Below are positions 35,969 through 45,924 of a stretch of 64,000 nucleotides of DNA, in pieces. Location of the stretch: assembly GCF_000576305.1 (NCBI RefSeq), contig NZ_BAVZ01000013.1, positions 46,286 through 110,285 of the forward strand, given 5' to 3'. The translations under genes and the position numbers were made by a program. A model generated the notes under the pieces. The model worked only from the letters and a program-made list of their open reading frames with translations. It ran no database searches and was not told where the DNA came from. This DNA comes from Paenibacillus pini JCM 16418. GTDB lineage: Bacteria > Bacillota > Bacilli > Paenibacillales > Paenibacillaceae. How positions within the stretch are numbered: position 1 is the first letter of the stretch; each line of letters begins with the position of its first letter.

Positions 35969-36988
35969 ATGGAGAAGGGATGGAAGCAGGCACTATATAC
36001 CTACGTAAATCAGTACAATCAGCATCAAATTGACTACCGTTCCCATAATACACAGCAGGTTGTTACGGATCCTGCCTATTTAATGCGGAGCGGGGAGCGG
36101 ACATACAGATTAGCAGGATGGTACAAAGAGCGGGGTGCAAGTCCACTGCGCAGCGAGACGAGGGCCAAGCTACTGCGAATGGTGGGGGAGACGCAAGAGG
36201 AAACGGTCGTAGATGTGCAGCTGCATGTACAGTTATTTTATGAAAAAGGTGGAGTGAACCATCTTGAGGAAATTATTCAGCGTGAACGGCTAACCCTGAT
36301 CCGAGACGGAGACGATTGGGTAATTGTATCTGTAGAGCATCTTACTCCAGAGAAATATCCAACAGGGGGCCATCATGGGAATCCTGCGGAGCAGCATTCT
36401 TATGCCTATGCCCAGGGAGGTTCTCAGCCATTTTTAAATGCTCATGTTCAGCCTGGTGGGAACTATGGTGCAGGTAAGCGTAAAGCGCGTTACAACCGTG
36501 AAGCAGCAGCGGCCTATGCGGATCGTTGGTGGGATTCGAATAATCCTGAGTTTGCGACGTTTGATGTTAACTGTACCAATTACATTTCGCAATGCCTCTT
36601 TGCAGGGGATGCACCAATAAACTATACTGGTAAAAGAGAAACGGGCTGGTGGTACAAAGGATATGTTAGCGGTAAGGAATGGTGGAGTTACAGCTGGGCA
36701 GTATCAAACAGTTTGGAACGATATTTGACCACAAGTTCGTGGGGGCTTCAAGCGGAGCGAGTTGAACGTCCTGAACAATTAATGCTTGGAGACGTTATTG
36801 TGTATGATTGGGACGGAGATGGTTTGTACCAGCATAGCACGATCGTTACTGCTTTTGACGCGGGTGGGAAACCACTTGTAAATGCCCACACGGTCAGCAG
36901 TAAACATCGTTACTGGGATTATCGTGATTCATATGCATGGAATGACAAAACGGTATACCGTTTTTTGCATATTCCTGATTACTTTTAG
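35969..36988 (+). CDS. Amidase domain protein (putative amidase_6 family)
   Basis: 339 residues. The C-terminal half has the putative amidase domain: NREAAAAYADRWWDSNNPEF, VNCTNYISQCLFAGDAP with the proposed catalytic Cys (about residue 210), GWWYKGYVSGKEWWSYSWAV, and a His in LYQHSTIVTAFD (about 290). The N-terminal 150 residues look like a small alpha/beta module. No signal peptide is visible, so it is either cytoplasmic or exported by another route. Cell-wall or spore-related amide hydrolysis is likely from family, but unproven. GGGGAAG precedes the ATG. Confidence 0.8.
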   Translation: MEKGWKQALYTYVNQYNQHQIDYRSHNTQQVVTDPAYLMRSGERTYRLAGWYKERGASPLRSETRAKLLRMVGETQEETVVDVQLHVQLFYEKGGVNHLEEIIQRERLTLIRDGDDWVIVSVEHLTPEKYPTGGHHGNPAEQHSYAYAQGGSQPFLNAHVQPGGNYGAGKRKARYNREAAAAYADRWWDSNNPEFATFDVNCTNYISQCLFAGDAPINYTGKRETGWWYKGYVSGKEWWSYSWAVSNSLERYLTTSSWGLQAERVERPEQLMLGDVIVYDWDGDGLYQHSTIVTAFDAGGKPLVNAHTVSSKHRYWDYRDSYAWNDKTVYRFLHIPDYF

Positions 36989-37044
36989 CACGTTATAATG
37001 ACAACAGTAAACAGCAGGAGCAGCCTGCAAAACGAGAAAGAGAG

Positions 37045-38151
37045 ATGTTAGGCATGGGGAACAATAAAACAACTGTAGGCCTTGTGTACGGTGGCAAATC
37101 AGGCGAACATGAGGTCTCATTGCAAACGGCGTATGCAGTTATGAACGCCTTTGATTACGATAAATATGAATTGATCCCTTTTTATATTACCAAGCAGGGT
37201 GAATGGAAAAAAGGTAGCGTACTCAGCTCTCCTTTTAGTAAGGTAGAACAGCTTAAATTGGAGCACGGTGAGGTTGGAGGAACGGAAGCGGCTTTAGGTG
37301 CTATTTTCAGTCGTCTTTATGGACATGGTGAGGTCATTGACCTCATGTTCCCACTTCTTCATGGCACGTATGGTGAGGACGGAACGATTCAAGGGATGTT
37401 TGAGATGGCTAATATCCCTTATGTGGGTGCAGGTGTATTGGCATCATCCGCGGGTATGGATAAAGTGGTTATGAAAAAATTGTTCGCACAGGCGGGACTG
37501 CCTCAGTGTGGATATCGTTATTTTACGAAAGCACAATGGGATCGTAGCAGTTACAATCTCCTCGTTGATGTTGAGGATGCACTGGGATATCCATGCTTCG
37601 TCAAACCAGCGAATTTGGGTTCGAGCGTAGGTATTTCGAAAGCGAAAGATCGCGAAGAATTGCAGAAGGCTGTTGAGCACGCTTTCCGCTTTGATTTGAA
37701 AGTAATCGTTGAGGAATTTGTTGATGCGCGCGAGGTAGAGGTTGCCGTGCTTGGCAATGCAGAGCCAATGGCCTCTGTGCCAGGTGAAATCGTTTCTTCT
37801 AGCGATTATTATGACTATGCTGCTAAATATACAGACGGTCAATCCGAAATGCTGATTCCGGCACCGATTGATTCCGAAGTTGCTGATCGCTTGCGCGAGG
37901 CAGCACTGACGGCCTTCACAGCTATTGAAGGTAGCGGTATTACGCGGTCAGACTTTTTCATTCGCAGATCCGATGGAGCTATTTTTATTAATGAAGTGAA
38001 TACAATGCCAGGCTTCACGCCGTATAGCATGTATCCGCTCCTATGGCGCGAGACGGGACTGGATTATCAGGCTCTACTCGATAAGATGATTGAGCTTGCG
38101 CTGGAACGCTATTCCAGCAGACAGGCGCTACATTTTGCAAACGAATTATAA
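37045..38151 (+). CDS. ddl: D-alanine--D-alanine ligase
   Basis: 368 residues. Ddl motifs are in order: VGLVYGGKSGEHEVSLQTA (about residues 11-29), PLLHGTYGEDGTIQGMFE (about 107-124), the ATP-grasp lysines in YPCFVKPANLGSSVGISKA, IVEEFVDAREVEVAV, and the Mg site DFFIRRSDGAIFINEVNTMPG. The enzyme joins two D-alanines for peptidoglycan. The His of EHEV is typical of the normal D-Ala-D-Ala type. Start is ATG 37045; ATG 37054 is a close alternative. It follows the amidase gene by 56 nt. Confidence 0.95.
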   Translation: MLGMGNNKTTVGLVYGGKSGEHEVSLQTAYAVMNAFDYDKYELIPFYITKQGEWKKGSVLSSPFSKVEQLKLEHGEVGGTEAALGAIFSRLYGHGEVIDLMFPLLHGTYGEDGTIQGMFEMANIPYVGAGVLASSAGMDKVVMKKLFAQAGLPQCGYRYFTKAQWDRSSYNLLVDVEDALGYPCFVKPANLGSSVGISKAKDREELQKAVEHAFRFDLKVIVEEFVDAREVEVAVLGNAEPMASVPGEIVSSSDYYDYAAKYTDGQSEMLIPAPIDSEVADRLREAALTAFTAIEGSGITRSDFFIRRSDGAIFINEVNTMPGFTPYSMYPLLWRETGLDYQALLDKMIELALERYSSRQALHFANEL

Positions 38152-38164
38152 TCCTGAATAGAAG

Positions 38165-38204
38165 TGGGTATCCGACCGTGAAGTAGACAGCTGGTTGGGT
38201 ACCC
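38165..38204 (+). terminator. Hairpin after ddl, possible terminator
   Basis: GGGTATCCGACC pairs imperfectly with GGTTGGGTACCC. There is no good T tract, so it may only protect the transcript end. Confidence 0.35.
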
Positions 38205-38249
38205 TTAGCTTTATCCACATGTTTTATTAAAATATAAGGAGAGGTACAA

Positions 38250-38576
38250 ATGGGATATCAAACCGAGTTTAATTCTGTATGTAAATTCAAGAATGCGCAA
38301 GAACTGTATGAACTGATGGAGTATGGACGTGGCAAAATGGTGAAGCAAGGCTTCCGCGTATTTCCAACAGGACAGAAGGTTATTGCTTATACTCCTGATA
38401 ATGCGGCCGTTGCTATCGTGAAAATTGTTGGTTGTATTGCTGAAATTAACTTTCAAGGTGAAGAAGTCACTGAGGTTGAGATGGAGTTAATACGCAGACT
38501 GAATGATGAGGAATCACGAATTCAAACTAATTTGGCTTATGAAATGTTTTTTGGGGAACATAGTACTAACGGTTGA
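38250..38576 (+). CDS. Conserved hypothetical protein, 108 residues
   Basis: A small soluble protein with no membrane segment or clear motif. It begins MGYQTEFNSVCKFKNAQELY, has a mixed alpha/beta middle (FRVFPTGQKVIAYTPDNAAV), and ends with a helix rich in Glu and Arg. AGGAGAGG precedes the ATG. uvsE begins 30 nt after it, suggesting co-transcription. I do not recognise its family. Confidence 0.7.
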   Translation: MGYQTEFNSVCKFKNAQELYELMEYGRGKMVKQGFRVFPTGQKVIAYTPDNAAVAIVKIVGCIAEINFQGEEVTEVEMELIRRLNDEESRIQTNLAYEMFFGEHSTNG

Positions 38577-38606
38577 AAATAAAACAACTCAGAGGGGTAC
38601 AAGCAT

Positions 38607-39607
38607 ATGATCGTCCGCTTCGGGTATGTCGCTATGTCCACAGTCGTAAAGAACGCATCGCCATCAAAAACGATGACAATGGCCAGTTTCACTAAATTAA
38701 ATAACAGAGATGCGGCTATTCGTAAGCTCGAACGCATTGCCGCTGAGAATTTGCACAACACGCTCAGGCTGCTTAAACATAATCGGGCGTATGACATCAA
38801 GGTTTACCGATTTTCTTCCAAGTTGATACCATTAGCTACACATGCTGATTTGACAGATTGGGATCCGTTCATAGCACTTAAAGATGATTTTGCTGATGTC
38901 GGAAAATATGTGCGTGAGCATGGCATGAGAGTATCTTTCCATCCAGACCATTTCACGGTGCTGAGTACACCACGGCCAGAAGTGTTGCAAAATTCCATTC
39001 GCGATCTACAGCACCATGTGCAAATGCTAGATGCGATGGGGCTAAACGCCATGGCCAAGAACAACATTCATATTGGTGGAGCTATAAAGATAAGCAAACG
39101 GCTTCCGCACGGTTTGAAGAAAATTTTCGAGGGCTTGATCCGAGAATTCAAGAGCGCTTGACACTTGAGAATGATGATAAGACGTTCACAGCTCAGGAGA
39201 CGCTGGCTGTATGCCAGAATCTAGGCGTACCGATGGTACTGGATATCCATCACCAATGGGTTAACAACGACGGAGAAAAGCCATGGGAACTTTGGTCAGA
39301 TATCCTCAAGACTTGGCAAGGAAACTTAGCGCAGGCAGATGCTACCTTAGATCAGCCGCTTCCTCCCAAAATTCATGTCTCTAGTCCCAAGAGTCCAACG
39401 GAGTTGCGCAGTCATGCGGATGGGGTTGAGGTCGCTCCGCTACTCGCCTTTCTACGAGAAATTGCACCTTACACACCTGCACTTGATGTCATGATCGAAG
39501 CAAAAAGCAAAGATACTGCCTTATTTGATCTGATGAAAGACTTATCCAACTTTAGTGAGGAAGGTGTCAAGATATTAAGCGAGGCGAGTGTGGAAGTGTT
39601 GGCGTAG
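38607..39607 (+). pseudogene. uvsE: UV DNA damage endonuclease UvsE, one-base frameshift in the middle
   Basis: The first part (VRFGYVAMSTVVKNASPSKT, ENLHNTLRLLKHNRAYDIKV, MRVSFHPDHFTVLSTP, IHIGG) and the second (ARFEENFRGLDPRIQERLTL, ENDDKTFTAQETLAVC, VLDIHHQWVN, PKIHVSSPKS, DVMIEAKSKD) are UvsE, a TIM-barrel, Mn-dependent endonuclease that nicks 5' of UV photoproducts. The frame breaks at 39081: GGAGCTATAAAG should carry one more base (for example GGAGGCTATAAAG, GGYKDK). The repaired protein has 333 residues. Ligand residues His, Glu and Asp are present. Sequence error is the likely cause. Confidence 0.85.
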
Positions 39608-39652
39608 TGTATTCCTGCTGGTGGAGTTTAGTTGATGAACATTTGGATAAGC

Positions 39653-39684
39653 CAGCCTATTGTATATGCGTAGGCTGTTTTTTT
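39653..39684 (+). terminator. Terminator after uvsE
   Basis: CAGCCTA pairs with TAGGCTG around an 11-nt loop and is followed by seven T residues. Confidence 0.85.
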
Positions 39685-39767
39685 GTCGAAACCTAAACCT
39701 GTGTTACACGTATTATTCCTTAAGAGAATAGAATACCAATACATGCTAGATTTAAATAGAAAGTAGA

Positions 39768-40643
39768 GTGAGTGCTTTGAACCAAGAGGATAAGGTTCCT
39801 TATGTCGTGACGAGCAAGAGCTATACTGCTGTGGCGATCAATGCTGCATCTAAAGCAGGAGAATGGATTAAGAGTAAGCTGGGTACGGTAAAACAATTAG
39901 GCATGAAATCAGGTGCCCAGGATTTAGTGACAGAAGTAGATAAAGGTGCCGAGCAGATGATTCGGAAGTTGATTCTAACCCATTTTCCAGATCATCATAT
40001 TCTTGGTGAGGAAGGTGTTGAACCTGGGCCACAGGCTTCAGCGGATGCACTGAAAGAAGCACTGGATGAAGATTATGTCTGGATTGTCGATCCCATTGAT
40101 GGGACAACAAACTATGTACATGGATTTCCCTTTTACTGCGTTTCGATAGCGCTTGCTTATCAGGGAGAAGTGATTGTAGGTGTGATCTACGATCCGTCCA
40201 GAGATGAGTTATTCGTCGCTGAAAAAGGAAAAGGTTGCTATGTTCATGGTAATCGTATGGAAGTATCAGCAGAGGGAAGATTAAGTGAGAGCCTTATTGC
40301 AACCGGTTTTCCAGTTGGAATTTCATCGACACTGCCAATGAATATGGCAGGACTTCAGCATTTAGTTCCTAAGGTACGAAATATTCGTTCAGGCGGTTCC
40401 GCGGCGCTACATATGGCATATGTGGCAGCAGGTAGACTTAGTGGCTTTTGGGAAATTGGATTGAATGCTTGGGATCTTGCAGCAGGTGCATTAATAGTAC
40501 AAGAATCAGGTGGATCTGTAAGTGATACGCTTGGACGCCCCTACGATTTGAGTGTAAGAAATGTGGTCGCTAGTAATCGTAAGATCCACTCCGAATTCGT
40601 AGAGGCCTTGAAGGAAGCTAATGCTACGGGATTGAATGGATAA
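39768..40643 (+). CDS. Inositol monophosphatase family protein (SuhB-like)
   Basis: 291 residues with the metal-binding motifs of the family: GEEGVEPG (about residue 78), VDPIDGTTNYVHGFPFY (about 106-122) and the C-terminal NAWDLAAGALIVQESGG (about 230-246). Family members dephosphorylate inositol phosphates, 3'-phosphoadenosine phosphate or fructose bisphosphate; which applies here is unknown. The start is GTG 39768 or TTG 39777, both with a weak AAGTAGAG upstream, so the N-terminus is uncertain by three residues. Confidence 0.88.
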   Translation: MSALNQEDKVPYVVTSKSYTAVAINAASKAGEWIKSKLGTVKQLGMKSGAQDLVTEVDKGAEQMIRKLILTHFPDHHILGEEGVEPGPQASADALKEALDEDYVWIVDPIDGTTNYVHGFPFYCVSIALAYQGEVIVGVIYDPSRDELFVAEKGKGCYVHGNRMEVSAEGRLSESLIATGFPVGISSTLPMNMAGLQHLVPKVRNIRSGGSAALHMAYVAAGRLSGFWEIGLNAWDLAAGALIVQESGGSVSDTLGRPYDLSVRNVVASNRKIHSEFVEALKEANATGLNG

Positions 40644-40736
40644 TCCCCTTCGAGATGAACGATTCGCTCTCTTTCTGAACGGGTATTAAGAAGCACAGGG
40701 CGGTTTAGCCCACATATCGCAGAGGAGTGACAAGCT

Positions 40737-40997
40737 ATGAGCGAGAATCATGATCTGGAGCGTGAGCTCAGTGAAATGCTGACTGAAGGCGAAATGGCAG
40801 AAGAACAGAGCAAAGAAGAGCGGGAACGACAGCTCATTTCACCTAAATATGAAGTTCGAATTCAAACCAAGCATGATCCTATCGTTGAAGAAACCCGTCA
40901 GTATCGCTCGATGGCGAAGGAACTAGACGATCGCTATGATAAATATATGGACAAGGTAGATCAAGACCCCTCTGGGTCTACAACGGAAAAAGAATAA
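40737..40997 (+). CDS. Small acidic hypothetical protein, 86 residues
   Basis: A charged, helical, probably coiled-coil protein rich in Glu, Lys and Arg (LERELSEMLTEGEMAEEQSK), with no membrane segment or Cys. GAGGAG lies upstream of the ATG and a clean terminator follows, so it is likely a real gene. I do not recognise its family; similar small proteins are widespread in Paenibacillaceae without known function. Confidence 0.7.
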   Translation: MSENHDLERELSEMLTEGEMAEEQSKEERERQLISPKYEVRIQTKHDPIVEETRQYRSMAKELDDRYDKYMDKVDQDPSGSTTEKE

Positions 40998-41017
40998 TCG
41001 AATAGGATAAGTGAGTG

Positions 41018-41047
41018 AGAGCCTTTACGATAAGTAAAGGCTCTTTT
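41018..41047 (+). terminator. Terminator after the 86-residue gene
   Basis: AGAGCCTTTAC pairs with GTAAAGGCTCT around GATAA and is followed by TTTT. Confidence 0.85.
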
Positions 41048-41203
41048 GATTGTGTAATGGATGGATTGGAGCAGGGTCGGACAGCTGAAATAATCACATG
41101 GGAGTATATGAAAATTGTTCTAAATTTACAAATTGACTGGTAGCCGTTTACCTACGGATAATGGTAAAATCAAGGTTAAGGATGAGAAGAAGGAGTGGTA
41201 AAA

Positions 41204-42463
41204 TTGCAGAAGTCCTGGAAGAAATACATATCAGCAATGGCAGGTACAGCGTTGTTAGCTGCGATGCTAGGAACGGCTGTCGGCGCAGCGGCGACGACAA
41301 CAGGAATAGCTACAATGGACCCTTACCGTATCGTAGCGATTGGAGATTCATTAACCGTTGGCTACGAGCCGGGTAAGAGTGAGAAGAATATTCCTTACGG
41401 ATTTGTTGATCGTCTTCAAGAGCAGGGACTGTTACACGGTCGCAGTTGGACGGTGAATGCTGGTATTGCAGGGCTCAAAAGTACAGGTTTATTGCATTAC
41501 GTTGAGGCAGTGAAAGCAGGTCAGCCGATAACGGCGGATGCAATTCAGCCGAATTTGCCTGACCCACGCACGCCTCAAATCGGAGCGGCTACAGCACAGA
41601 CGAAGGCTGATTTGGAATCGGCTGATGTCATTACCATAACGATCGGCGGAAATGACTTTATGGAATTGATCCAAGGAGCTACCAAGCTTAGTGAAGATGA
41701 GCTAAATGGTAGAATGGAACAATTGTTTAAGTCGTATTCGGATAGCATGAATACTGTAATTAATGATTTACACGAACTCAGTCCAAAAGCATTAATTGTT
41801 ATGGCCGACCAGTACCAGCCTGTACCTGAGATTGGCGATAAGGTGCTTTACCCGAAGTTAATGAAAGCAGCAGCATCATTCACTAACTTAACTGACAAGT
41901 TGGCGGCAGGTTATCAGACTCAAGGCATTAACGTCAAGGTAGCCCATGTGGCTAAGGAGTTTGTGGGTAGTGAAGGTACGATGACTCATATGATAGCTGA
42001 TCGCGACATACATCCGAATCAGCTTGGATATGAAGCGATGGCGAAGGTATTCGCTGAATCGATTTGGGGCAGTTATAGTAAGCAAATCGTGCACGAAGCA
42101 GGGGAACCGATGGGAATTATCGTGAGTGGTAAAGAGTTGAATACCCCCTATAAACCTGTAATTCGCAAGAACATGAATTTTGTAGCCATTAAAGATATTG
42201 TGGATGCGATTGGAGCGAAGTCCACTTGGGACAATAAGACATCCAGTGCCACTATTTCTTACGCAGGGAGTACCGTAGTGGTTAAGATTGGAGCTTCATC
42301 CGTGAAAGTTAACGGAGAGGTCATTCCTGTAGCTGCACCGGCTTTTTTGAATAAAGTAGGTAAAGAATCAAAGACTTATGTTCCGTTAGCGGTATTGGCT
42401 TCTGGTCTTGGTTTCGATGTTCAATACGTACCGAATCTTAGAACGGCTTTTATTAATCCATAA
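41204..42463 (+). CDS. Secreted SGNH/GDSL esterase with C-terminal stalk domain
   Basis: 419 residues from TTG 41204, eight nucleotides after AAGGAG; GTG 41195 abuts that site and is rejected. A signal peptide (about 1-30) is followed by an SGNH hydrolase with block I IVAIGDSLTVGYEP, block III TIGGNDFME and the His block DIHPNQLGYEAMA. The C-terminal about 110 residues are a stalk domain (MNFVAIKDIVDAIGAKSTWD, VPLAVLASGLGFDVQ) as in copper-amine-oxidase N-termini. It is probably an extracellular, wall-associated lipase or deacetylase; the substrate is unknown. Confidence 0.88.
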   Translation: MQKSWKKYISAMAGTALLAAMLGTAVGAAATTTGIATMDPYRIVAIGDSLTVGYEPGKSEKNIPYGFVDRLQEQGLLHGRSWTVNAGIAGLKSTGLLHYVEAVKAGQPITADAIQPNLPDPRTPQIGAATAQTKADLESADVITITIGGNDFMELIQGATKLSEDELNGRMEQLFKSYSDSMNTVINDLHELSPKALIVMADQYQPVPEIGDKVLYPKLMKAAASFTNLTDKLAAGYQTQGINVKVAHVAKEFVGSEGTMTHMIADRDIHPNQLGYEAMAKVFAESIWGSYSKQIVHEAGEPMGIIVSGKELNTPYKPVIRKNMNFVAIKDIVDAIGAKSTWDNKTSSATISYAGSTVVVKIGASSVKVNGEVIPVAAPAFLNKVGKESKTYVPLAVLASGLGFDVQYVPNLRTAFINP

Positions 42464-42585
42464 TTTGGCCCCATTCGGAACTCAGGATGACTATGCTGCA
42501 ATGTCTAATGTAGTCCAAGAGAAATTATTAGATACGTTGTAATTAAGAAGTAGAAAGTTAACGAGCTGATTAAATATTACACATT

Positions 42586-42623
42586 AAAAAGGCAGACCAA
42601 GAAATTTCTTGGTCTGCCTTTTT
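42586..42623. terminator. Bidirectional terminator between GDSL esterase and hemL
   Basis: AAAAAGGCAGACCAAGAAA and its complement form a fully symmetric hairpin between convergent genes. Confidence 0.92.
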
Positions 42624-42719
42624 AATTATTATAAGAAGTAAATTTAATGCTGGAATTAGCGGAGAGAATGAAACAATTATGGAAAAGCGTTCCGTTCGGG
42701 AAGCGTTCAGCTCCTAATC

Positions 42720-44033
42720 TTACTTCCCGCTCATCTCACGAAACGAAGCATCTGCCGCTTCTAGCGTCGCATCAATGTCGGCCTCCGTATGGGCAGTGGT
42801 TAAGAACCAAGCTTCATACTTAGAAGGTGCTAAGTTGATGTTACGCTCTAACATGTGGCGGAAGAACGCTGCAAATGCTTCTCCGTCTGTATCCTGCGCT
42901 TCTTCATAGTTCGTAACTGGGTGATCACAGAAGTGAGTAGAGAATGAACCACGAATACGGTTAATCGTAAGTGGAATACCGTGTCGATCTGCTGATGCCT
43001 TAAGTCCATCAGCAAGCTTAATGGCTAAGCGATCCATCTCTTCATAGACGCCCTCGCCTTGAAGTACCTCTAGGCAGGCAATACCTGCGGAAATGGAGGC
43101 TGGGTTGCCTGCCATTGTGCCAGCTTGGTAAGCAGGGCCGAGCGGAGCAACTTGCTCCATAACGTGCTTACGGCCACCGTATGCACCAATAGGCAGCCCG
43201 CCACCAATGACTTTGCCAAGGGCAGTCAGGTCAGGCTGAATGTCCTCAGGGTTACCGAGACCCGCAAAGGTTTGGGCTGAGCCGTAATGGAAGCGGAAGG
43301 CTGTGATGACTTCGTCATAAATAACGAGCGATCCATTATCATGTGTAAGCTTGCACAATCCTTCGAGGAAGCCTTCATGAGGCATAACCATACCGAAGTT
43401 ACCAACGATAGGCTCAACCATAACAGCAGCGACATCCTCGCCCCATTTAGCAAGGGTTGTTTGCAGTGCGTCTAAGTCGTTAAAAGGAACCGTAATCACT
43501 TCTTGCGCAATACTAGCGGGGACACCAGCGCTGTCCGGAATACCAAGTGTAGATGGACCAGAACCGGCTGCAACAAGTACAAGATCGGAGTGGCCGTGAT
43601 AGCAGCCAGCAAACTTAATAATTTTACTGCGTTTCGTATAGGCTCTTGCGACCCGAATCGTCGTCATGACAGCCTCTGTACCGGAGTTAACGAAGCGCAC
43701 CTTATCCATAGAAGGAATAGCTTCCTTCAACATGCGTGCCAAGCGGATTTCAAGCTCTGTTGGCGTGCCATATAGTGTACCATTCTCCGCAGCGCGTGTG
43801 ATCGCAGCTGTAATATGTGGATGGGCATGTCCCGTAATAATTGGGCCATAAGCAGCCAAATAATCAATGTAACGATTGTCATCTTCATCCCAGAAGAAGG
43901 CACCTTTGGCTCGTTTCATAAAGACAGGTGCACCGCCGCCAACCGCTTTAAAAGAACGGGAGGGGCTGTTGACGCCACCGACGATGTGTTGTAATGCTTC
44001 TTGGTATAATTGTTCAGAACGTGTTCGATTCAT
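42720..44033 (-). CDS. hemL: Glutamate-1-semialdehyde 2,1-aminomutase
   Basis: 437 residues from ATG 44033, with AAAGGAAG upstream; a longer start at 44060 precedes that site. Fold-type I PLP enzyme: [15 protein letters not shown] (about residues 20-34), [22 protein letters not shown], and the PLP lysine in [20 protein letters not shown] (about 270). It makes 5-aminolevulinate from glutamate semialdehyde for heme. Bacillus has two copies (HemL and GsaB); the neighbouring divergent bcp gene resembles the gsaB locus, so this may be the second copy. Confidence 0.93.
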   Translation of the reverse strand: MNRTRSEQLYQEALQHIVGGVNSPSRSFKAVGGGAPVFMKRAKGAFFWDEDDNRYIDYLAAYGPIITGHAHPHITAAITRAAENGTLYGTPTELEIRLARMLKEAIPSMDKVRFVNSGTEAVMTTIRVARAYTKRSKIIKFAGCYHGHSDLVLVAAGSGPSTLGIPDSAGVPASIAQEVITVPFNDLDALQTTLAKWGEDVAAVMVEPIVGNFGMVMPHEGFLEGLCKLTHDNGSLVIYDEVITAFRFHYGSAQTFAGLGNPEDIQPDLTALGKVIGGGLPIGAYGGRKHVMEQVAPLGPAYQAGTMAGNPASISAGIACLEVLQGEGVYEEMDRLAIKLADGLKASADRHGIPLTINRIRGSFSTHFCDHPVTNYEEAQDTDGEAFAAFFRHMLERNINLAPSKYEAWFLTTAHTEADIDATLEAADASFREMSGK

Positions 44034-44081
44034 ATCTGGTAGACTTCCTTTCATGTACACATGCGGAGAAAACCGCCAGCA

Positions 44082-45140
44082 TTAGTTGCTGTCGGTTCCA
44101 TCTTTTGTGCTTGAAGACGTTTTGTCTTGAGTTGATGTAGTTGAGTCATCCGTTCCGGGTTTTCCTTCACTTGAGACAGGTACCGGCTCGGGTTTGCTGA
44201 GAATATCTTGAATGTACGATTTGAGTGCCTTTTCATTCGAAACTGTTATAACATCAGATGCGCCAACGGTAGTTTCTTTGAGCAGCTTCATCGGTGGAAT
44301 CTGTTCACTTCCAGCCATTTTACTTTGGTAGCCAACAGAGGCGAGCTTCCACATATCATTGACCGACAGATTTGTGTCGATGTAAGGACTTACTCCTTCA
44401 AGAATGGAAGGCAGCTTCATAATAGAAGTCGTGGACTGTAGCTTCTCAGCCATGGCTTTCAGGAATTCACGCTGGCGTTCAGTTCTGCTGAAATCGGATG
44501 TTGCATCATGGCGGAAACGTACATACTGTAGCGCGGTATTTCCATCGAGATGCTGCATGCCCTCTTTTAAATTAATATCGTATTCATGCTTATCCGCATT
44601 ACTCGGATAATACATATCCTTCTCCACGAAGAAATCCACACCGTTTACTGCGTCCACCAATTTAATGAAGCCTTGGAAGTCAGTGTAGACATAATATTGA
44701 ATAGGAATACCGAGCAGGTCACCAACTGCCTTCATTGCCGTGTTCGGGCCATGCGTAATCGCAGTATTAATCCGGTCCTTCCTATGCTCTGGAATATCTA
44801 CATACGTATCGCGCAAAATAGAGAATACATGTATTTTCTTTTTCACGGGATCTAATGATGCTACCATCATACTGTCTGAACGGGGAACTTCACCCTCTTT
44901 TGCTCCACGGGCATCCACACCCATCAGTAGAATGTTGACGGGTTCTGTTCCTTCCCATTTCGGGGGATCAGGCACACTAACAGGTTCAGTAGCGATTGTT
45001 TTAAAAGGGGAGGCTTCACCGTCCTTCTTCAATCCTTCCAATCCGTTATAAATAGAAGTAACATAGTAGATCGCATAGCCGATGACGGCAATTAAGATGA
45101 TGGCGACAATCCACAATATTGTTTTTTTCCTAGAGGACAT
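44082..45140 (-). CDS. LytR-CpsA-Psr (LCP) family protein
   Basis: 352 residues from ATG 45140, with AAAGGAAG upstream. A short cytoplasmic N-terminus and one membrane helix (about 8-28) precede the extracytoplasmic LCP domain: NILLMGVDARGAKEGEVPRSDSMMVASL (within about 70-100), ILRDTYVDIPEHRKDRINTA, GVDFFVEKDMYYP and YVRFRHDATSDFSRTERQRE. LCP enzymes attach teichoic acids or other glycopolymers to peptidoglycan. A Ser/Thr-rich tail ends the protein. hemL follows after 48 nt, so they may be co-transcribed, though functions differ. Confidence 0.9.
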   Translation of the reverse strand: MSSRKKTILWIVAIILIAVIGYAIYYVTSIYNGLEGLKKDGEASPFKTIATEPVSVPDPPKWEGTEPVNILLMGVDARGAKEGEVPRSDSMMVASLDPVKKKIHVFSILRDTYVDIPEHRKDRINTAITHGPNTAMKAVGDLLGIPIQYYVYTDFQGFIKLVDAVNGVDFFVEKDMYYPSNADKHEYDINLKEGMQHLDGNTALQYVRFRHDATSDFSRTERQREFLKAMAEKLQSTTSIMKLPSILEGVSPYIDTNLSVNDMWKLASVGYQSKMAGSEQIPPMKLLKETTVGASDVITVSNEKALKSYIQDILSKPEPVPVSSEGKPGTDDSTTSTQDKTSSSTKDGTDSN

Positions 45141-45285
45141 TCGGTTCTTCCTTTCACTATCATGATCGTGGTAGAGGCATGTTGCTTCCTTATTTGTGCG
45201 TTGATGACTCATTTATTATAATTTTTTTTATGTGTTCTAGCAATTTTAATAGAAAACCCAGAATGGGAAAGGGGCTTGATTAGTG

Positions 45286-45744
45286 ATGGTAAACATGGAA
45301 ATAGGACAAGAGGTACCTGATTTTACGTTACTAGGTTCAAATGGAGAGAATGTAACGTTGAGTCATTTTCGTGGGAGTAAAGTCGTGCTCTATTTTTATC
45401 CAAAAGATATGACACCGGGATGTACACAGGAAGCCTGTGATTTCCGTGACGCTCATCATGAGCTGCAAAATAAGGGGGCTGTCGTTATTGGTATTAGTCC
45501 AGATGAATTGAAGTCACATACGAAATTTGCTGCTAAATATGATCTTCCTTTCATGCTACTTTCAGATCCAGATCATAAAGTAAGTGAACAATATGGAGTA
45601 TGGCAGCTCAAAAAAATGTACGGCCGCGAGTACGAGGGTATCGTTCGTTCTACATTTCTTATCGATGAAGAGGGCAAGCTAATGAAGGAATGGAGAAAAG
45701 TGAAGGTTGCTGGCCATCGTGATGAGATCTTATCGATATTGTAA
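45286..45744 (+). CDS. bcp: Thioredoxin-dependent peroxiredoxin, Bcp/PrxQ type
   Basis: 152 residues from ATG 45286 (GTG 45283 is an alternative). The peroxidatic Cys lies in FYPKDMTPGCTQEACDFRD, with the resolving Cys five residues later, the atypical two-Cys PrxQ pattern. The end YEGIVRSTFLIDEEGKLMKEW is typical. It reduces hydroperoxides in the cytoplasm. AAAGGGG precedes the start. The gene is divergent from the LCP-hemL pair. Confidence 0.93.
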   Translation: MVNMEIGQEVPDFTLLGSNGENVTLSHFRGSKVVLYFYPKDMTPGCTQEACDFRDAHHELQNKGAVVIGISPDELKSHTKFAAKYDLPFMLLSDPDHKVSEQYGVWQLKKMYGREYEGIVRSTFLIDEEGKLMKEWRKVKVAGHRDEILSIL

Positions 45745-45868
45745 ATTGTTGCAAGAATGTAAGCGATTTATACTGCATTAGGCTGGACTTTTGAAAATAG
45801 AATGTAAAATCATATGTAATTTTTATCGTATGTTTTTATTGACATTTAAATCTGTTCTCATTAATATA

Positions 45869-45882
45869 ATTCGTACACGAAT
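45869..45882. promoter_or_regulatory. Palindrome ATTCGT-AC-ACGAAT before the marR-efflux operon
   Basis: Perfect 6-bp arms overlap a TATAAT at 45865-45870, with TTGACA at 45839-45844 upstream (spacing of 20 nt is long). The position about 45 nt before the MarR gene fits MarR autorepression. Confidence 0.5.
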
Positions 45883-45924
45883 AATTAATCTTGCAATAGA
45901 TTATGAAACAAGGTGAAGCAAATA